DNA of 64,000 bases from Prunella strophiata (Eukaryota; Chordata; Aves; Passeriformes; Prunellidae). Location of the stretch: positions 744,001 through 808,000 of the forward strand of contig JAZBQD010000034.1 in assembly GCA_036583965.1 (NCBI GenBank), in the 5' to 3' direction. This document shows, piece after piece, positions 1 to 12,190 of the stretch; position 1 is the first letter of the stretch; every line of letters starts with the position of its first letter. The notes under the pieces are model-generated. The model was not told the origin of the DNA. It did no database searches and worked only from the letters and a program-made list of their open reading frames with translations. The translations under genes were made by a program, and so were the position numbers.

Positions 1-3000
1 CAGTGCAATTGGACATTAATTCTGGATTCAAAACATCTCATTTTTTTCCCCACAATTTTGCATGGATTTACCTATAACTGTTTGGAATGGAGTCATAGCA
101 GAATTCAAGTGATGATGTGAACAGGGAATAAATTCAAATGTGTTTTCTTGACTGTGATAAGAGAGAAGATATCTCTGGTAGACAAGACATACATGCAGCT
201 GGCCCATGAGACACTTGGGGAGTAGGCCAGAAGAACAAGAGGGAAAATATCAAGGCAGTTCAAGGTAAAGAAAATGGATTCATTATTTTAAAAGAAATTA
301 TATTTGGCTTTGACACTGCTTGGTGATGTTGGTGAGTCACCTATAATAATATACCCAGGACAACAACAGTGACAGGCAACATGTGAAGATAATTTAAAAG
401 TCTCAACTTAGATACAAAGTTAAGCTGAACAAGCCTGCTTTAAATACAACTAAGTCAATATATGCATTTTCATAATAATTTGTGATTTAAGATATAAATT
501 TTGCACATATTCCCCATCTAAGGAGAAAAAAAAAAAAAAAGCATCCACATTGACTACCTTTGTCTGTGCTAAAGATCATTATTTTCATATTCTTCTGGCT
601 ACCAAAAATAACACCAAGAGCTGGAAGAATTTCTTCTGGAACATGAACATTGTGGCTTTTCTCCCAAACCTGGTACCAGAGATGCCCCAGCACCTGGGAA
701 TTCCCAGGCTGGCAGGCACAGGCAGCTCCCAGCAGTTCTCACTGCAGTGAAGGTGCTCAGTGCCTTGGGACAGCACAGCCAAGAGAAAGGGTTTCAGGTA
801 GAACAGTGTAACTTCATTTAAAGGAGTGGTGCTGTGCCAAGATGAGCTTAGGACCAACTAAAATTCCCAGCCCTCCTACCTTGCCCCTTCCTCACCTTCA
901 ACACATGGACAGCATAAGGATTATGGACACTTTTATTGACTGGCATTAATTAATTGTTTACTTTCTCCATTAAGAAATTAACATAGGAGTAGAAAAACAT
1001 ATTTCTCTCAATTAAAAAAGGGGGAATAATGAGTGAGGCTGTTTATGGATGTGGGTTAGGAGGAACCTGGCAGAGCAGAGGAGCCCTAATGCCTTAATGA
1101 AGATAAGCAGATGAAAAGGGCCACTGTGGATTGCCACTGCCTTGCAGTTAAGTGGTGGGTTTGGAAAATAATTCCTCCTGATTCATCTTCTGGTTACATT
1201 TTGGTTCTTCAGTCAATTATATGTCACCACATCGGGTTTGAGAGCAGATTCCTGAGTAAACAGCCAGCAGCAGACAAATTAGCTGGGAAACCCAAGCACT
1301 GCTCTTTATCACTGGAGTTTTGATGAGTGCTGTGGCTGATCTGAGACAGTTTCTCAGGTGTGTCCATGCCTGTCAGGCTCCTAGATGCTTTGTGTGCCCA
1401 GACCTCTCAAGCGGATTTTTTGGCAACTATTCCCAATATGTTCCCAGCTGCTCCCCCACAAAAATAAGAACTGTAATTTTTTTTCTGCTCTGAAAATCAT
1501 GGAGTAGAGGGAGAAGGGGAGAACCCCAACCATCAGCTTGTTCAAAGATGTGCCTTGGCACTGGGGGAGCTGGGAGAGTTTCCCTTTGGGGGAAGGCCGG
1601 CAGGAGCTCTCGGGGCTGGGACCAGCAGCTCCCTGGCTCTCCCTCCAAAGAGCCCTCGTGTCCCTGCCTCCCCTTTATCCTGGGAAGGAGCTTTTCCAGG
1701 AGGGGAATGATCTCACCACTGTAACTCACATGGAGAACTTTCTCTCCTCTAATGAGGATGCTTAACCTGTGCAGTCTTGCCCCATGCAGGCTCTGTAATG
1801 GGAACAAGCCAGGGCTGGGATAAGGTGAGGAATGCAGGCTCAGGGGAGGATCTCAGCTGATTTTCTTTGTCCCCTGGAGAGAGAACCTGGGCGCCTGTGC
1901 CAACCCTGTGTCTCCAAGCCTTGGCCATGCACAATCTTTTGGGGTCCAACAGCTCCATCCCCTGCAGTGCACCCCACTGCCCTGCCCTGGTTATGGGCCC
2001 TTTGTGGGACAAGGGGTTTGCCTGCCCAAATCCCACCTCCAGGCTTATAGAATTGGGCTGGTCAGAAATGAAAACTTGTTTCTCATAAAACATTGCTTTG
2101 ATAAGTGTATTTCTGGTGGCTGATGGCTTGTGATGACCCCCTATGAATAAAGGTAGCAGTATGGGACAGGTTGACCAAGACTGACATTAGGAAGGGACTC
2201 CTTTGTCCTTGTTCTGTCCATGTCCTCCTTTTCTTGATGGTTTTGACCCCCTCACATCAAATTCCCTAAGCTTCTGTCAGACATGGAAATTCTAGGCAAT
2301 GTTTTCCTTAAATAAATATTTTTCTTTCTTTGTAGAGTCAATATTCCTTTTTTAGCTCAAGATTTTGTGACTTGCTTGTATCAGGCTTAGCACCAAGCAA
2401 TAGCATTTCATCCCCCCAAGGTTATGTGGGAATCCTCCAACATTCCAAGCAGTGACAGAAGGGAGGCAGGAATTGCCAAGTGTCTCTGTCACTACTGGTC
2501 CAGCTGTGGCACTCAAGGAGCAGTCAACCAGCCCAGCCTTGTGCCTAGAAATACAATCTAACCACCTGGCATGATTTGGCATCCTTAACTACACCTTCCT
2601 TCCCTGAAACGTTCATTGCAGAGCTCGTGCTCATGACAGGAATGTACCCAGGGAGAGGCAGGACACTCTCAGCTGCACAGGGGAAAGGGCAAGTTCCAGC
2701 AAGGTAACCCAACCATCACAAAATGCTGCAGTCACTGAGCTCTGGGCTGCTCTCAGATGCACGTGGGTGTGGAGGGCAAAAGTGATGGGGTTTACCTTTT
2801 GTACCCACCCAGACACTTGGACAACTTCTCTTGTTTTTACAAGGGACCACTTAGAGCCGAGAGGGGACAGGAGAGAGATGTGTTGCAATCATCAGATAGG
2901 AGACACTTTAATGGCTGTTGGTTTCTGAGCTGGTAGATCAGAGTCCTTCATGCACACAGAGTTTATTTTCCTATGGCCCCCCTCTCTGGCGAGCTGGCTC

Positions 3001-4514
3001 ATGCTGAGGGCAGGCTGGGAGAGGTGAGGCCAGGGATTCGTTGACTCTAATGCACAACTGAAAGATGCTTTCAGTCAGCTGCTGCCTGGGTGCCAGGTTT
3101 TATTTTTTCAGTGCTCTCACTCTGGAGTGGAGAGGGCCAACCCTCTCCTTCCTCATGCCTCCTTCACTCTCACACAATCTTTGTGGAGCTGCAGAAAAGA
3201 ATGTTCCCATAAATAAACAAAATATTGAGTTACACACCATGTAAGTGACGACAGAAGAGAGCCCCAAGTCATCTTCTTAATTTCTATGCACAACACAACG
3301 TGCCAGCTCTTAGATAAAAGATGCATGAAAGAAAATGACATTGCTTCCAAGTCCACATAGTTTTGAGGTAAAATCACCAAGCCATCATTCCCCACGTGCT
3401 CCTGTGCACGCTGGGGTGCAGGGCTCACCCTCCCTGCCCACCTCCAGCCTGGAGCTGCTCCCCCTGCTCCACCACCCGTGTCCTGCTCCAAGCTCTGCTC
3501 ACATTCCCAGCCCCCAGATCACTCTGTTTGAACTCCTGCAGGCCAGCAGGTGACTGGTTTGGGGTCAGAAGGCAAAGTGCTGACTGCAGACCTGGCACGA
3601 GGCAACATCCACACCCTGCTGCAGTGCAGCTGCAGCTCTGCCTCCCCTGCTGGAAATCAGGGTTTGGCTCTACACACTTTAATTGGGGACAAATTGCTGC
3701 AAGGATCTTTGCAAAGCTCTCTTGCACAGCAGTGGTTCCTTCAGATTCTACTGGGCAATTTACAATTAGGCTACTTTTAAAAATAATTTGGTAGCAGAAA
3801 CACTTCACTGGATAATTTTCAGGCTCACTACAGACATTATTCATGAGAAAGCGATTCAAAATATTCAAGAGAGAAATATAACACGACCCTGGTGGATTTG
3901 GTTGTCTACACAGGCCTTGTTGCTTTGCTTTGGGCCCTGGTGGGGACTCTCACACAATTTAGCTGTAAGAAAACATCCTGAAAGCCAACATTGAACCCCA
4001 TAGTGGCAGGAGGGGCTGGGATCACACCCTGGACCACATTCACAGGGGTGCCCTGAGCCCCGGGCACAGCACGGGACAAGGCACAGTGAGAGTGTCACTA
4101 CAAAGCAACCTCAGGCCCATGATAATCCAGCCTGAGAAGGAAAATGAACACCTGGGAAATTAAATAATTTTCCAGAGTTCCCAGACAGCCCTGGGAAAGG
4201 CAAAGGATGGAACCTCTGCACCCTCCAGTCAAGGGCAGCATTTAAAACCATGGCCTGCTTTCTGCCTAATTACACGTCCCTGTGTTAGACCTAAAATCAC
4301 AAAGCTCATTGGAAAAGCTTTATAAGAGCTGATCTGACTGGGAAACTCATGCTGCTCATGAAATATCAGGAACATTTTTGCTCTCTCTCCCATGGGAGGT
4401 GCTGCTCAGTCCCTGAGGAGCTGTTGGGGCAATCATGCTGCAGTTCTGCTCTGTCCCCTCAGTGCAAACCTGGCTCTGCTGGGCAGGGACAACCACAGGC
4501 ACTGGGCTGAGCTC
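1..4514. other. unique non-coding sequence
   Basis: I see no exon, RNA gene or recognisable transposon here. Open frames are all short (126 codons or fewer), lack familiar protein motifs, and overlap one another on both strands as chance frames do. The only simple repeat is an A15 run at 526-540. The composition is moderately AT-rich with few CpGs, as expected for avian intergenic or intronic DNA. Confidence 0.6.
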
Positions 4515-4780
4515 TTGGAATCTCAGGCTGGTTTGTGTTGGAAGGGACATTAAAGCTCACTTCAACCCATCCCCTGCCATGGACACCCTCCACTAGCCCA
4601 GTCTGGCCTTGGGCACTGCCAGGGATCCAGGGGCAGCCACAGCTTCTCTGGGCACCCTGTGCCAGAGCCTGCCCACCCTCCCAGGGAGGAATTTATTGCC
4701 TTACATCGAATTTAAATCTCTCCTCTTCTAGTCTGAAACCATTCCCCTTTGTGCCATCACTACCTGTAGTGGTGAAGAAG
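4515..4780 (-). mobile_element. CR1 LINE 3' fragment
   Basis: The plus strand reads as the reverse complement of an avian CR1 3' end: TGTTGGAAGGGACATTAAAG near 4534, then a CCATGGACACCCTCCAC stretch, GCCTTGGGCACTGCCAGGGA near 4609, and finally a pyrimidine-rich segment with TCTGAAACCATTCCCCTTTG around 4732-4751. The element is therefore on the minus strand. Only the 3' untranslated part is present and no reverse-transcriptase coding remains, as is usual for 5'-truncated CR1. It carries several small indels relative to the other copies here, for example a shortened spacer after the CCATGG motif, so it is an old, inactive copy. Confidence 0.9.
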
Positions 4781-7450
4781 CTACTTAATTTTCTGTGTAA
4801 CTTTTATTGGTTTGAAATGTAATTTTACCTTCTCTTTTGCTTTCCTTGATCTGATTTAAGATCTCTTTCTTTTCTTGGTCTGAGTTAGGCTGCAGTTCCT
4901 GTCCCCCTGTCCTGCAGGAGCATCCCCATCCTCTGCCTTTTCCTCCCCAGAGTTTCCTCTGGAAAGGCACTTACACCCTGCAGCTGCTCTCTCAGTATCC
5001 ATTTGTTCCTCATGCTACATCAGAAGCTGGATGGGATGAACTTCTATTTCTTATTCTCTCCCCTGTTTCGATTTTGTCATGTCTGATTTAAATTTTTTTT
5101 TCTTAAAGAGGGGAAAAGATAATTCTGGTATTGACTTAATTGAAAAGGGAAACTGAAGCCTATTGATTTAGTAGGAGTCAAAAGCCCAGAGGAATTTAAC
5201 TCCCTGCCCCTTCTTTTCTAACATGAAGTTGTCACTAATAATTTTCTGTATTCTTTAAAACTTAATTTATGGAATATCATTGAAATTTGAAAGAGCTCGC
5301 AGTGACTTGAACACAGCCAGAAGTAGAAGTTTACAACCCCTAACAAGAATAAACAGGACTAGAAAGTCCTTCATGTTCTCCCAGCTAACCATAGAAACAA
5401 CCATTTTTTTTCTTTTAAATAATCTCAAGGAAAAGTTAGCGAAACATAAATTAGAACAACTGCCACTGATTTATTTTTCTGAATAAAAAGAACATTCAGT
5501 AGCAGGCCATTTGTTTTTGTTTTCTTTCAGAGAGTAAATGGAAACATATTCTTACCTCACTTTCCTCACAAGTACAGTAGATTTCCTAAGCTTGTGTCAA
5601 GGTTTTATTGCCAGGAAAAAGTGGTTGAATAATCAGCATTTGTAATGAGGGCATCCTCAGACATGGAGCACAGCTGTCAGACTGGTACCCTGATTTTCTA
5701 GGCACTGGCTGATCAGGTTAGGGTTGGGGTTGGTGTCCCTGTGTTGGACAGGTAATGGTGAGCCTCCAGGCTTCCCTTAGAGGTGATTTTTGGAGAAGGT
5801 GCATTTCTGAAGGAGGAGGTGCCAGGCCCTGATGACAGAAATGTTGGTGAGCACTGACAGGAGCACTGAGCATTCACCCTGCTGACAAATACAAAGTCAG
5901 GGGGATCAAGTGCATTACAAATAGGACTGGAAAATCCTGGGCTCCTGTTCTGGCTCCATCCTTGATTATCTGCTGTGACCTTAAGCAAATAATTTGAATT
6001 TCTCCCAGCCAGATTCATTGCTCCTGTAATTCCATTTGATAGGATAAATGAGGAAGTGCATGGCCCTGTCTATCTTCATTTCCCTATCTGTAAACGTGGG
6101 TGAATGCTTTCGGGATGTAATTATTGCCCACAGGTTCTGAGATGTTTCAGATCCTTGCAGCTTTTTGATGTCTGCAAACTTATTTGTTGATATGTGGAAT
6201 ACCTGTGTGGTAAGAAGTTTTAGAAAAGCTCTAAGCTTTCATCCAAGAGTGGGTGGGATAACATTGTATGTATATTGTATAAGTTTAATCTTGTTTTCAG
6301 CTTTCTTTTAAGTGTAAAAATTTTCCTATCATTTTGTTCCCAACAGTTATCTGTATTCTGCCTGAAATATCTAACAACATCTGCCCTGTTAAAAAGCAGC
6401 CAAAAGCTTGGCTTCAATATTGAAAAGCCCTTAAGAAAATTGTTTGTCTGCGTGTCTGCACAACTGTGATCAGCAAGACAGTACCAAGGGTGATGTTCAT
6501 GATGCACTTGGAAAGCACAGAGCTCTCAGAGACTTATGGCAAGCTGATTTGAATCATTCTCAGCTCCCTTTTCCAGCTGGGAGGCAGCTGGTGTCCCTTT
6601 TGGGCTGTTTGGGGTGCACATTTTCAGCTGGGCTTGCCTGTCCCAGCAGCTCAGCTCTCCATGGCACCTGGGTGCTGGGTGCTCCTGGGTTGTCCAGAAA
6701 AAGCTCCCTGGGGCTGTGGGTCCTGCCATGGCACTGGGAGAAGGAAACTGGGGCTTGCCAGAGCATGTGCTGGCAGCTGTGCTGGCATGGAAGCCTGTCC
6801 TGCTGGGATGCAGATCCCGGAGGCAGATTCCCTGTGGGAGCACATCACACACGTGCTGCTCTGAGCTACCAGGACTTACAGCCATGTGTGTGGGGTCAGA
6901 GCCCCTGGAGACCTTGAGAAGTGTCCTGAAGTCCACTGTTCAGAGAAAAATTACACTTCTGGAAAGAGATTGTTCCTAAAAACAGCCAGTGTTGCCAGTT
7001 CTGCGTAGATGTGAGTGCTCAGAGCTTGTGGCATCAGAACTCCGGGCCAGGGCCTGAGAAGGGTGGCCAGGAGCTCTTCTGGTGGCATGGTGGTGCAGGG
7101 GGAGCCTGGGGTGGTGAAGGAGGCAGCCACGGGCTCACAAGGCTTTGGCTCTCTCTCAAGGTTCCAGATGAATCCAGTGCAAGTGAAGTAATTTCCTCCT
7201 TCCCCCTCTCCCCCAGGTGCCCGGGGCCGGCAGTCCCTGGTGTGCACGGGGCTCACTGCAGCAAGGTTTGAGCTCAGTCAAACAACCCAGACTAAGAAGT
7301 CAGAATAACCCAACCATCCTGCAGTTTGATTCCAGAATTGCTGCAGGGATGAGCCCTGACTGTAAGCCAGGCTTAGCAGGGTCTTTGTTCAGCCCTGGAG
7401 CACCAGGTCACAGCGTGGGAGCAGCAGAAGCCACAGCATTTCATGTGCTG
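4781..7450. other. unique non-coding sequence
   Basis: There is no supported gene or mobile element. The first part (4790-5500) is AT-rich with T-runs. The stretch at 6550-6950 is GC-richer and stays open in several overlapping frames on both strands, the longest 157 codons, with no recognisable domain. That pattern fits low stop-codon density rather than coding selection. Confidence 0.55.
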
Positions 7451-7642
7451 AAAATCAGAGGTGGAAAAGAGCTCTATTAGGTCATTCATTTTGTTGGCTC
7501 TTGGCAGAATTATTCCTGGTGCCATGCTCTCCCAGGAGCCTGATCCTGTCCAGTTTGGAATAACTAGCCCTGGTGCTACAGCTACCTTTTACTTGGAAAA
7601 ACCATTTCAGTGCCTAAGAGACCTCCTGGGTAGGAAAGTCAG
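7451..7642 (-). mobile_element. ancient, degraded CR1-type LINE fragment
   Basis: The order of motifs follows the reverse complement of old reptile/bird CR1 3' ends. GGTGGAAAAGAGCTCTATTA followed by GGTCATTCATTTTG resembles the conserved GGAAGGGACCTCNNNAGGTCAT block. TCCAGTTTGGAATA lies near 7549. Then GGAAAAACCATTTCAGTGCC, AAGAGACCTCCTGGGTAGGA resembles the conserved segment ending in CCTAATAGACCTCACTGTTAGG. Identity is visibly lower than in the other CR1 copies, so this looks like a much older subfamily. The assignment is from memory of the consensus and the boundaries are approximate. Confidence 0.55.
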
Positions 7643-8360
7643 ACACAGTTGGGAGCAGTAAGTGATTCCTTGAACCCTCTGAAGCAGTTCCACCTCTCTC
7701 TTGGGTGGCTGTGCCAGTGGAATCCCTCAAACCTGCTAAACTCAGCTTTAGTCATCATTCTGGCCCAGATCCTCCAGTGTTTGATCTTTCCTTGTGAATT
7801 TGCCCCTCTAGGCCCAGAGATTCCCACACAGCTGTCAGGAATGATCAGTCAAAAAACTGTGTGGTGGGACTGGTCTGCATTTGCCCTAAGCCCTTTTTAA
7901 TAGTTGACTGACTATGTAAATAGTCCTTAAAAATGACTGGTTTGGGCTGTTTGTTTAATATCAATTTATAAAGGGAGTATTTTCACAAAGTACAGTAAGC
8001 ACCACTTCATCAAAATTATGGCTTAAATCCCCATTTCCTGGATTCATGTGTTTATCAACAAATCTCTCTTTTTCTTTTTTTCCTAGTGTACGTATTCCCA
8101 TTCCTCATTGCTGTAAAGGAAAGTTTTAAAGAGAAGAAAAAAAAAAAAAAGTCTTGAAAGCTCAGAGGCAACTAGAAATAATAATGAAAATGTTGGGTTT
8201 TGCTCTTTTCCCTCTTTTATATTTCATCTGTCACAAGCTCTCTGCAGCCTGGGCTCTCAAGGCTGGCAGCACTCACTGGTTTTGCCATGATGGGGATGTG
8301 GTGTGGCAGCTCTGTCCCAAGAAATTAATAAGGAAGTGAGTTACTAATAAACAGAAAAGG
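7643..8360. other. unique AT-rich sequence with an A14 run
   Basis: No gene is visible. An A14 homopolymer lies at 8137-8150, just downstream of a T-rich patch at 8065-8085. No target-site duplication or 3' end of a retrotransposon is apparent next to the A-run, so I do not call it a retroposon tail. Confidence 0.55.
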
Positions 8361-8520
8361 TGTGGAAACCCCTGGGTCCCTGAAGTCCCCAAGGCTAGGT
8401 TGGACAGGACTTAGGCAAACCTGGTCTATGGAAGTTGTCCCTGCCCATGGAAGGGGATTGAAAAGAGATGATCTTTAATGTCCCTTCCAATCCAAACCAG
8501 TCTGGAATTCCATGATTCAG
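8361..8520 (+). mobile_element. CR1 LINE 3' fragment
   Basis: Plus-strand CR1 3' end. The order is GGCTAGGTTGGACAGGACTT near 8393, CAAACCTGGTCTATGGAAG near 8418, TTGTCCCTGCCCATGGAAGG, then GATGATCTTTAATGTCCCTT, CCAATCCAAACCAG and a degenerate terminal ATTCCATGATTC. These match, in order, the end of the CR1 3' untranslated region. There is no coding sequence and the copy is heavily 5'-truncated. It lies in the opposite orientation to the fragments at 4.5 and 7.5 kb. Confidence 0.9.
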
Positions 8521-9522
8521 GATTTAGCAGTTGCTCTTAACAGAAAAACAGCATCATATTACACAATGCCTCTCAGGTGGCAGGTACAACTGTATCTTAA
8601 ATATTCAAATGTAATTTTTCTTTTATATCTGAAAATGTTAATTTAATCACAATGAAACATTTTCCTTTATAAAAAAAACATAACCTTAATGACTGAAAAA
8701 AAACCCCATTTCTTATCCTTTTTTTCATCCAGGAAAAAAATATTAATTTTTTATCAGTTTTATTTACCAACCACATAAGTTTATTAGTTGCAAGCATTCA
8801 GAGCAGAACTGGATTAACAGCCCCTGTACTAATGGGGAGCTCTGCAGAGTTGGGGCTGCTCCAGGAAACCTCCTGCCTTTCCTGGGAAGATGCTTTCCCA
8901 ACCCCACTCCCCATACCCCATTAGACCTGACCCTTGCTTAGGCTTTTGGGAAATGCTGAAATGAAGCAGAGGCACAGCTATACCTCCTAAAGAAAGGCTG
9001 GCTTGGCTCTTTCACTACCACCAGATTGGGAAGCAGGAGCAAGGTGAGGAGCAGGAGGCCTGGCCTGCAGTCACCTCTCAGTGCTTGTGTCCTGCAGGTG
9101 GTTTGGACTCTGCACACACGGAGCTTCCACTGAGCCTGCAGTCCAGTCTGCTGGAAAGTGCCCTCTCCTGCACCATGGCTCCGAGGCTGTGTGGGCACCA
9201 TAACAGGGCCAGATGGCCTTGGCTTAATTTGCAAAAGTCAGGCAGGGCCCTGTTAATCCAATAAAAGAGGTGCCAGTATAAAACAGGTCATGGAAACAAC
9301 AAGGATTACATCCTTGGTCAGATACACATGCATTTGTCAGGAGCCCAGAGTTCCAGCAGCATGACCATTGATGATGTCCAGTATGGCAGCAGCACTTTTG
9401 CCCTGTGCTGAGCTGTGCTGAGCTGTGCCTCAGGCATGGAGAGGAGCAGAGTGCAGCCGTGTGCAGGAGCAAGGACTGCAGGCTCACATCTGGCCCCACA
9501 GCCCTCCTCCCCTTGTCCCTTC
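8521..9522. other. unique sequence flanking a minisatellite
   Basis: The first 300 bp is AT-rich with A- and T-runs. From about 8800 it becomes GC-richer towards the array that starts at 9523. A short 11-bp duplication (GCTGAGCTGTG) occurs near 9408-9430. No exon or mobile element was recognised. Confidence 0.5.
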
Positions 9523-9981
9523 CACTGCAGGACCTGGGTGTGTGACACTGCAGGACATGGGAGTGTGGCACAGCAGGACCTGGGGGTGTGACACTGCAGG
9601 ACCTGGGTGTGTGACACTGAAGGACATGGGGGTGTGGCACAGCAGGACCTGGGTGTGTGACACTGCAGGACCTGGGTGTGTGACACTGCAGGGCATGGGA
9701 GTGTGGCACAGCAGGACCTGGGAGTGTGGCACAGCAGGACCTGGGGGTGTGACACTGCAGTGCCCCGGTGTGTGACACTGAAGGACATGGGGGTGTGACA
9801 CTGCAGGACCTGGGGGTGTGACACTGCAGGGCCTGGGGGTGTGACACTGCAGGACCTGGGGGTGTGACACAGCAGGACCTGGGGGTGTGACACTGCAGGA
9901 CCTGGGGGTGTGACACTGCAGTGCCCCGGTGTATGACACCGCAGGACCTGGGGGTGTGGCACTGCAGGACCTGGTTTGTGA
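9523..9981. repeat. 23-bp-period minisatellite, 20 units
   Basis: I parsed 20 consecutive units, nineteen of 23 bp and a last one of 22 bp, which accounts exactly for the 459 bp. Each unit starts CAC(T/A)GCAGG, continues with an ACCTGGG core and ends GTGTGA or GTGTGG. Variants are patterned. CACAG-starting units follow GTGTGG-ending units in most cases. A distinctive CAGTGCCCCGGTGT variant occurs in units 11 and 18, seven units (161 bp) apart, which points to a higher-order duplication. All three minus-strand frames stay open across the array, giving frames up to 320 codons. The period is not a multiple of three, so this reflects absence of stops in the unit, not a protein gene. Confidence 0.95.
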
Positions 9982-12011
9982 CCCCTGTCACACAGAGCCA
10001 GGTGTGCCCAGGAGCCCCTGCCATGGCCACCTGGCCCATGGCTGCCTTCCTCCCGGGGAAAACGCTGCAGGGCCAGGGCAGGGCTGGCTGCATTTGGTTC
10101 TGTCCATGGGAGCAGAGGGGTTTTGGGAAGTGCTGGCTCAGGTTTGGAGGGAGCAGTAATGAGCCCACCATGGTGATGGACAGCAAGAGATGCAGCCCTG
10201 GGACTGCACACGGGCTTGTTCATGATCTCAGGGCATTTGCCTCCCCTTCCTCTCCTCACCTTTGCCTTCAGCCTCGTTCAGAGCAGAAGGAAAGGGAGGC
10301 CTGGCCCCCAGGCCCTGAGCTCTAAATGAGCTCTCAGCAGCATTCCCCCATCACAGCTCTGAGGAGTGCTGCATTTCCGCTTGGAAGGGGCAGATTTGAA
10401 AAGCAGAGAATATATGAAATGGAAAACACAACTGGTCAGAAGAGCCATTCTATAAATTATGAGCCTGGGCAACAGAGATATTTTTCTTTGGGAATCAGTC
10501 CCTCGCAGTCTCCAGGCTACACGATGTGTAAGAAACAAAAAAGCCAAACAAAGAGAAAAAGTACAGGATTTTTAAGCTGGCTCAGGAAAGGCATTTTTTT
10601 CAAAACTGGGGAAAGGAAACTTAAAATGCCAGTGAAAGACCAACAGCAATCAGACCCACCTGGGCACTGAGACAGAAACAAGCAGCCCCTGATGTGTGGG
10701 GGACACAGGGGACCTCCACTGCTCTTGCACTCCTTTAGTAGAGATTATCTAACCAGAACTCAGCTACCTCTGCTCCTTGAAACCATTTTGGGATCATCTC
10801 AGTTGGTGTGAAGATCATCATCACTCCTGGCAGCATCACCTCAACTGCAGATGGGTCATGGCCCCTCCTGCAGCAGTGCAGCAGAGCCCTCTGAACCTGT
10901 GTCACTTCCCTCAGGTAAACCAGCTGGACTTTAAGCCAAATTTATTTTTCCTTTGTGCCAGAACTCACAGGCTCTGCCAACAGTAAAGCTTGATCCCTTG
11001 CACACAATTCTGCATGAATATTTCTACTCTGGATGGGAGGGGACTCATGGAGAGTCTGCTTGGTTCCTCCCTAAGCATAGTCTTATAAATATAACAGGAC
11101 TGGGATCTTCAAATTACTTCAAGGCAGTCAGACATTCAATTTTCATTACATTTTGGTGTTTTTAGGATATGGAGCTCATCAGGCTTCTCTGAATCACTTA
11201 GCTTAGTATTTGGCTCCTGGAGGCCATCCCATCCTCTGAACCAACTGGAGAAATTCCAGAGCATCTCAAGATACAAGATACTCCTCAGGCTTTTTGCAGG
11301 AATTTGCTCATGCCTTTTGAACTGCAGCCCCTTGCTGATTGAGCTGACACAGGGATGGAGGGAACCAAGCAGCAGGGGAAGTACAGCCTGCCTGGGTGTG
11401 GTTTCTGAGGTGAGCTTTGGCTGAGGGCACGATGAAAGGGCTGCAGCCCTTCCACAGATCAGGCACCAGCTGGCAGCTGCTCTGGCAAAGGTGACATTGT
11501 CCTCATCCTCTGGTGTCCCCACACTTTGTGCCACTCCACAAAGTCACCACGAGCAAACAGAGGCCAGTAGGGACCAGAGAGTTAGAACCTCTCAAAAATG
11601 CCCTTCTGCAGTACCACTCCTGAGCACTGCCACAAGCATTGAGTAGGAACTGTTGTATCCTACTCTGCCTGCTCTGGATATTTTAAATTAATACTCATTC
11701 AACAAAAGTAGGAATTGATTATGGTTTTTTTTTACCTAGTCTTGAAACCAGAACTGAATCAAAAGGCTTTTGATACTCTGTCCCTGCTTCCATGTACCAT
11801 TGTTCTCCCAGGAGTGGGTTAAAAAGGCTTTGAGTTACTAACCTGCCTGGAGTCACACAGTAATCCAGCATCTGAATGAAACAAAAACCCTGCATCTGCT
11901 GATTTCCACTCTAGAATTGCTCACTAAGACCAGCAGAACCTGGTTTTATATTGATAGCAGCAGGAGCTTTTAACTCCAGAGCACCAGTGCAGCTTTGAAG
12001 CAAATAATAAA
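9982..12011. other. unique non-coding sequence
   Basis: No gene was recognised. A 114-codon plus frame at 10326-10670 and a 132-codon minus frame at 11136-11534 show no family resemblance I can name. No CR1 or LTR motifs were found between the array at 9.5-10.0 kb and the CR1 fragment at 12.0 kb. Confidence 0.5.
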
Positions 12012-12190
12012 ATCCTGGAGTGGTTTGGGTGGAAGGGACCCTAAAGCCCATCCCATTCCCACCCCCTGCCATGGGCAGGGACACCTTCCACCATCCCAGG
12101 CTGCTCCAAGCCCCATCCAGCCTGGCCTTGGACACTGCCAGGGATCCAGGGGCATCCACAGCATCTCTGGGCACTCTGTTCCTTCCTTGA
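12012..12190 (-). mobile_element. CR1 LINE 3' fragment
   Basis: This is the reverse complement of the CR1 3' end. GGTTTGGGTGGAAGGGACCC starts near 12021, CCCTGCCATGGGCAGGGACA follows near 12064, CCAGGCTGCTCCAAGCC near 12095, and GGCCTTGGACACTGCCAGGG near 12123. It stops near a GGGCACTCTGTTCC motif, shortly before CTTCCTTGAAGGAAG. Identity to the copies at 46.2 and 61.6 kb is high, so all three probably belong to one relatively young subfamily. No coding part is present. Confidence 0.92.

Noticed and set aside
5722..5742. GGTTAGGGTTGGGGTTGG as interstitial telomere repeat
   Set aside because: It has only one exact TTAGGG and two degenerate units in about 20 bp, too little to distinguish from chance.
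8137..8150. A14 run as the tail of a processed pseudogene or SINE
   Set aside because: No flanking direct repeat and no recognisable gene or SINE body lies upstream. The same applies to the A15 at 526 and A17 at 16356.
9224..10259. Minus-strand open frames of 320, 313 and 151 codons as a His/Thr/Pro-repeat protein
   Set aside because: All three frames are open because the 23-bp unit has no stop in any phase. The period is not a multiple of three, and no splice, start or domain evidence supports one frame.
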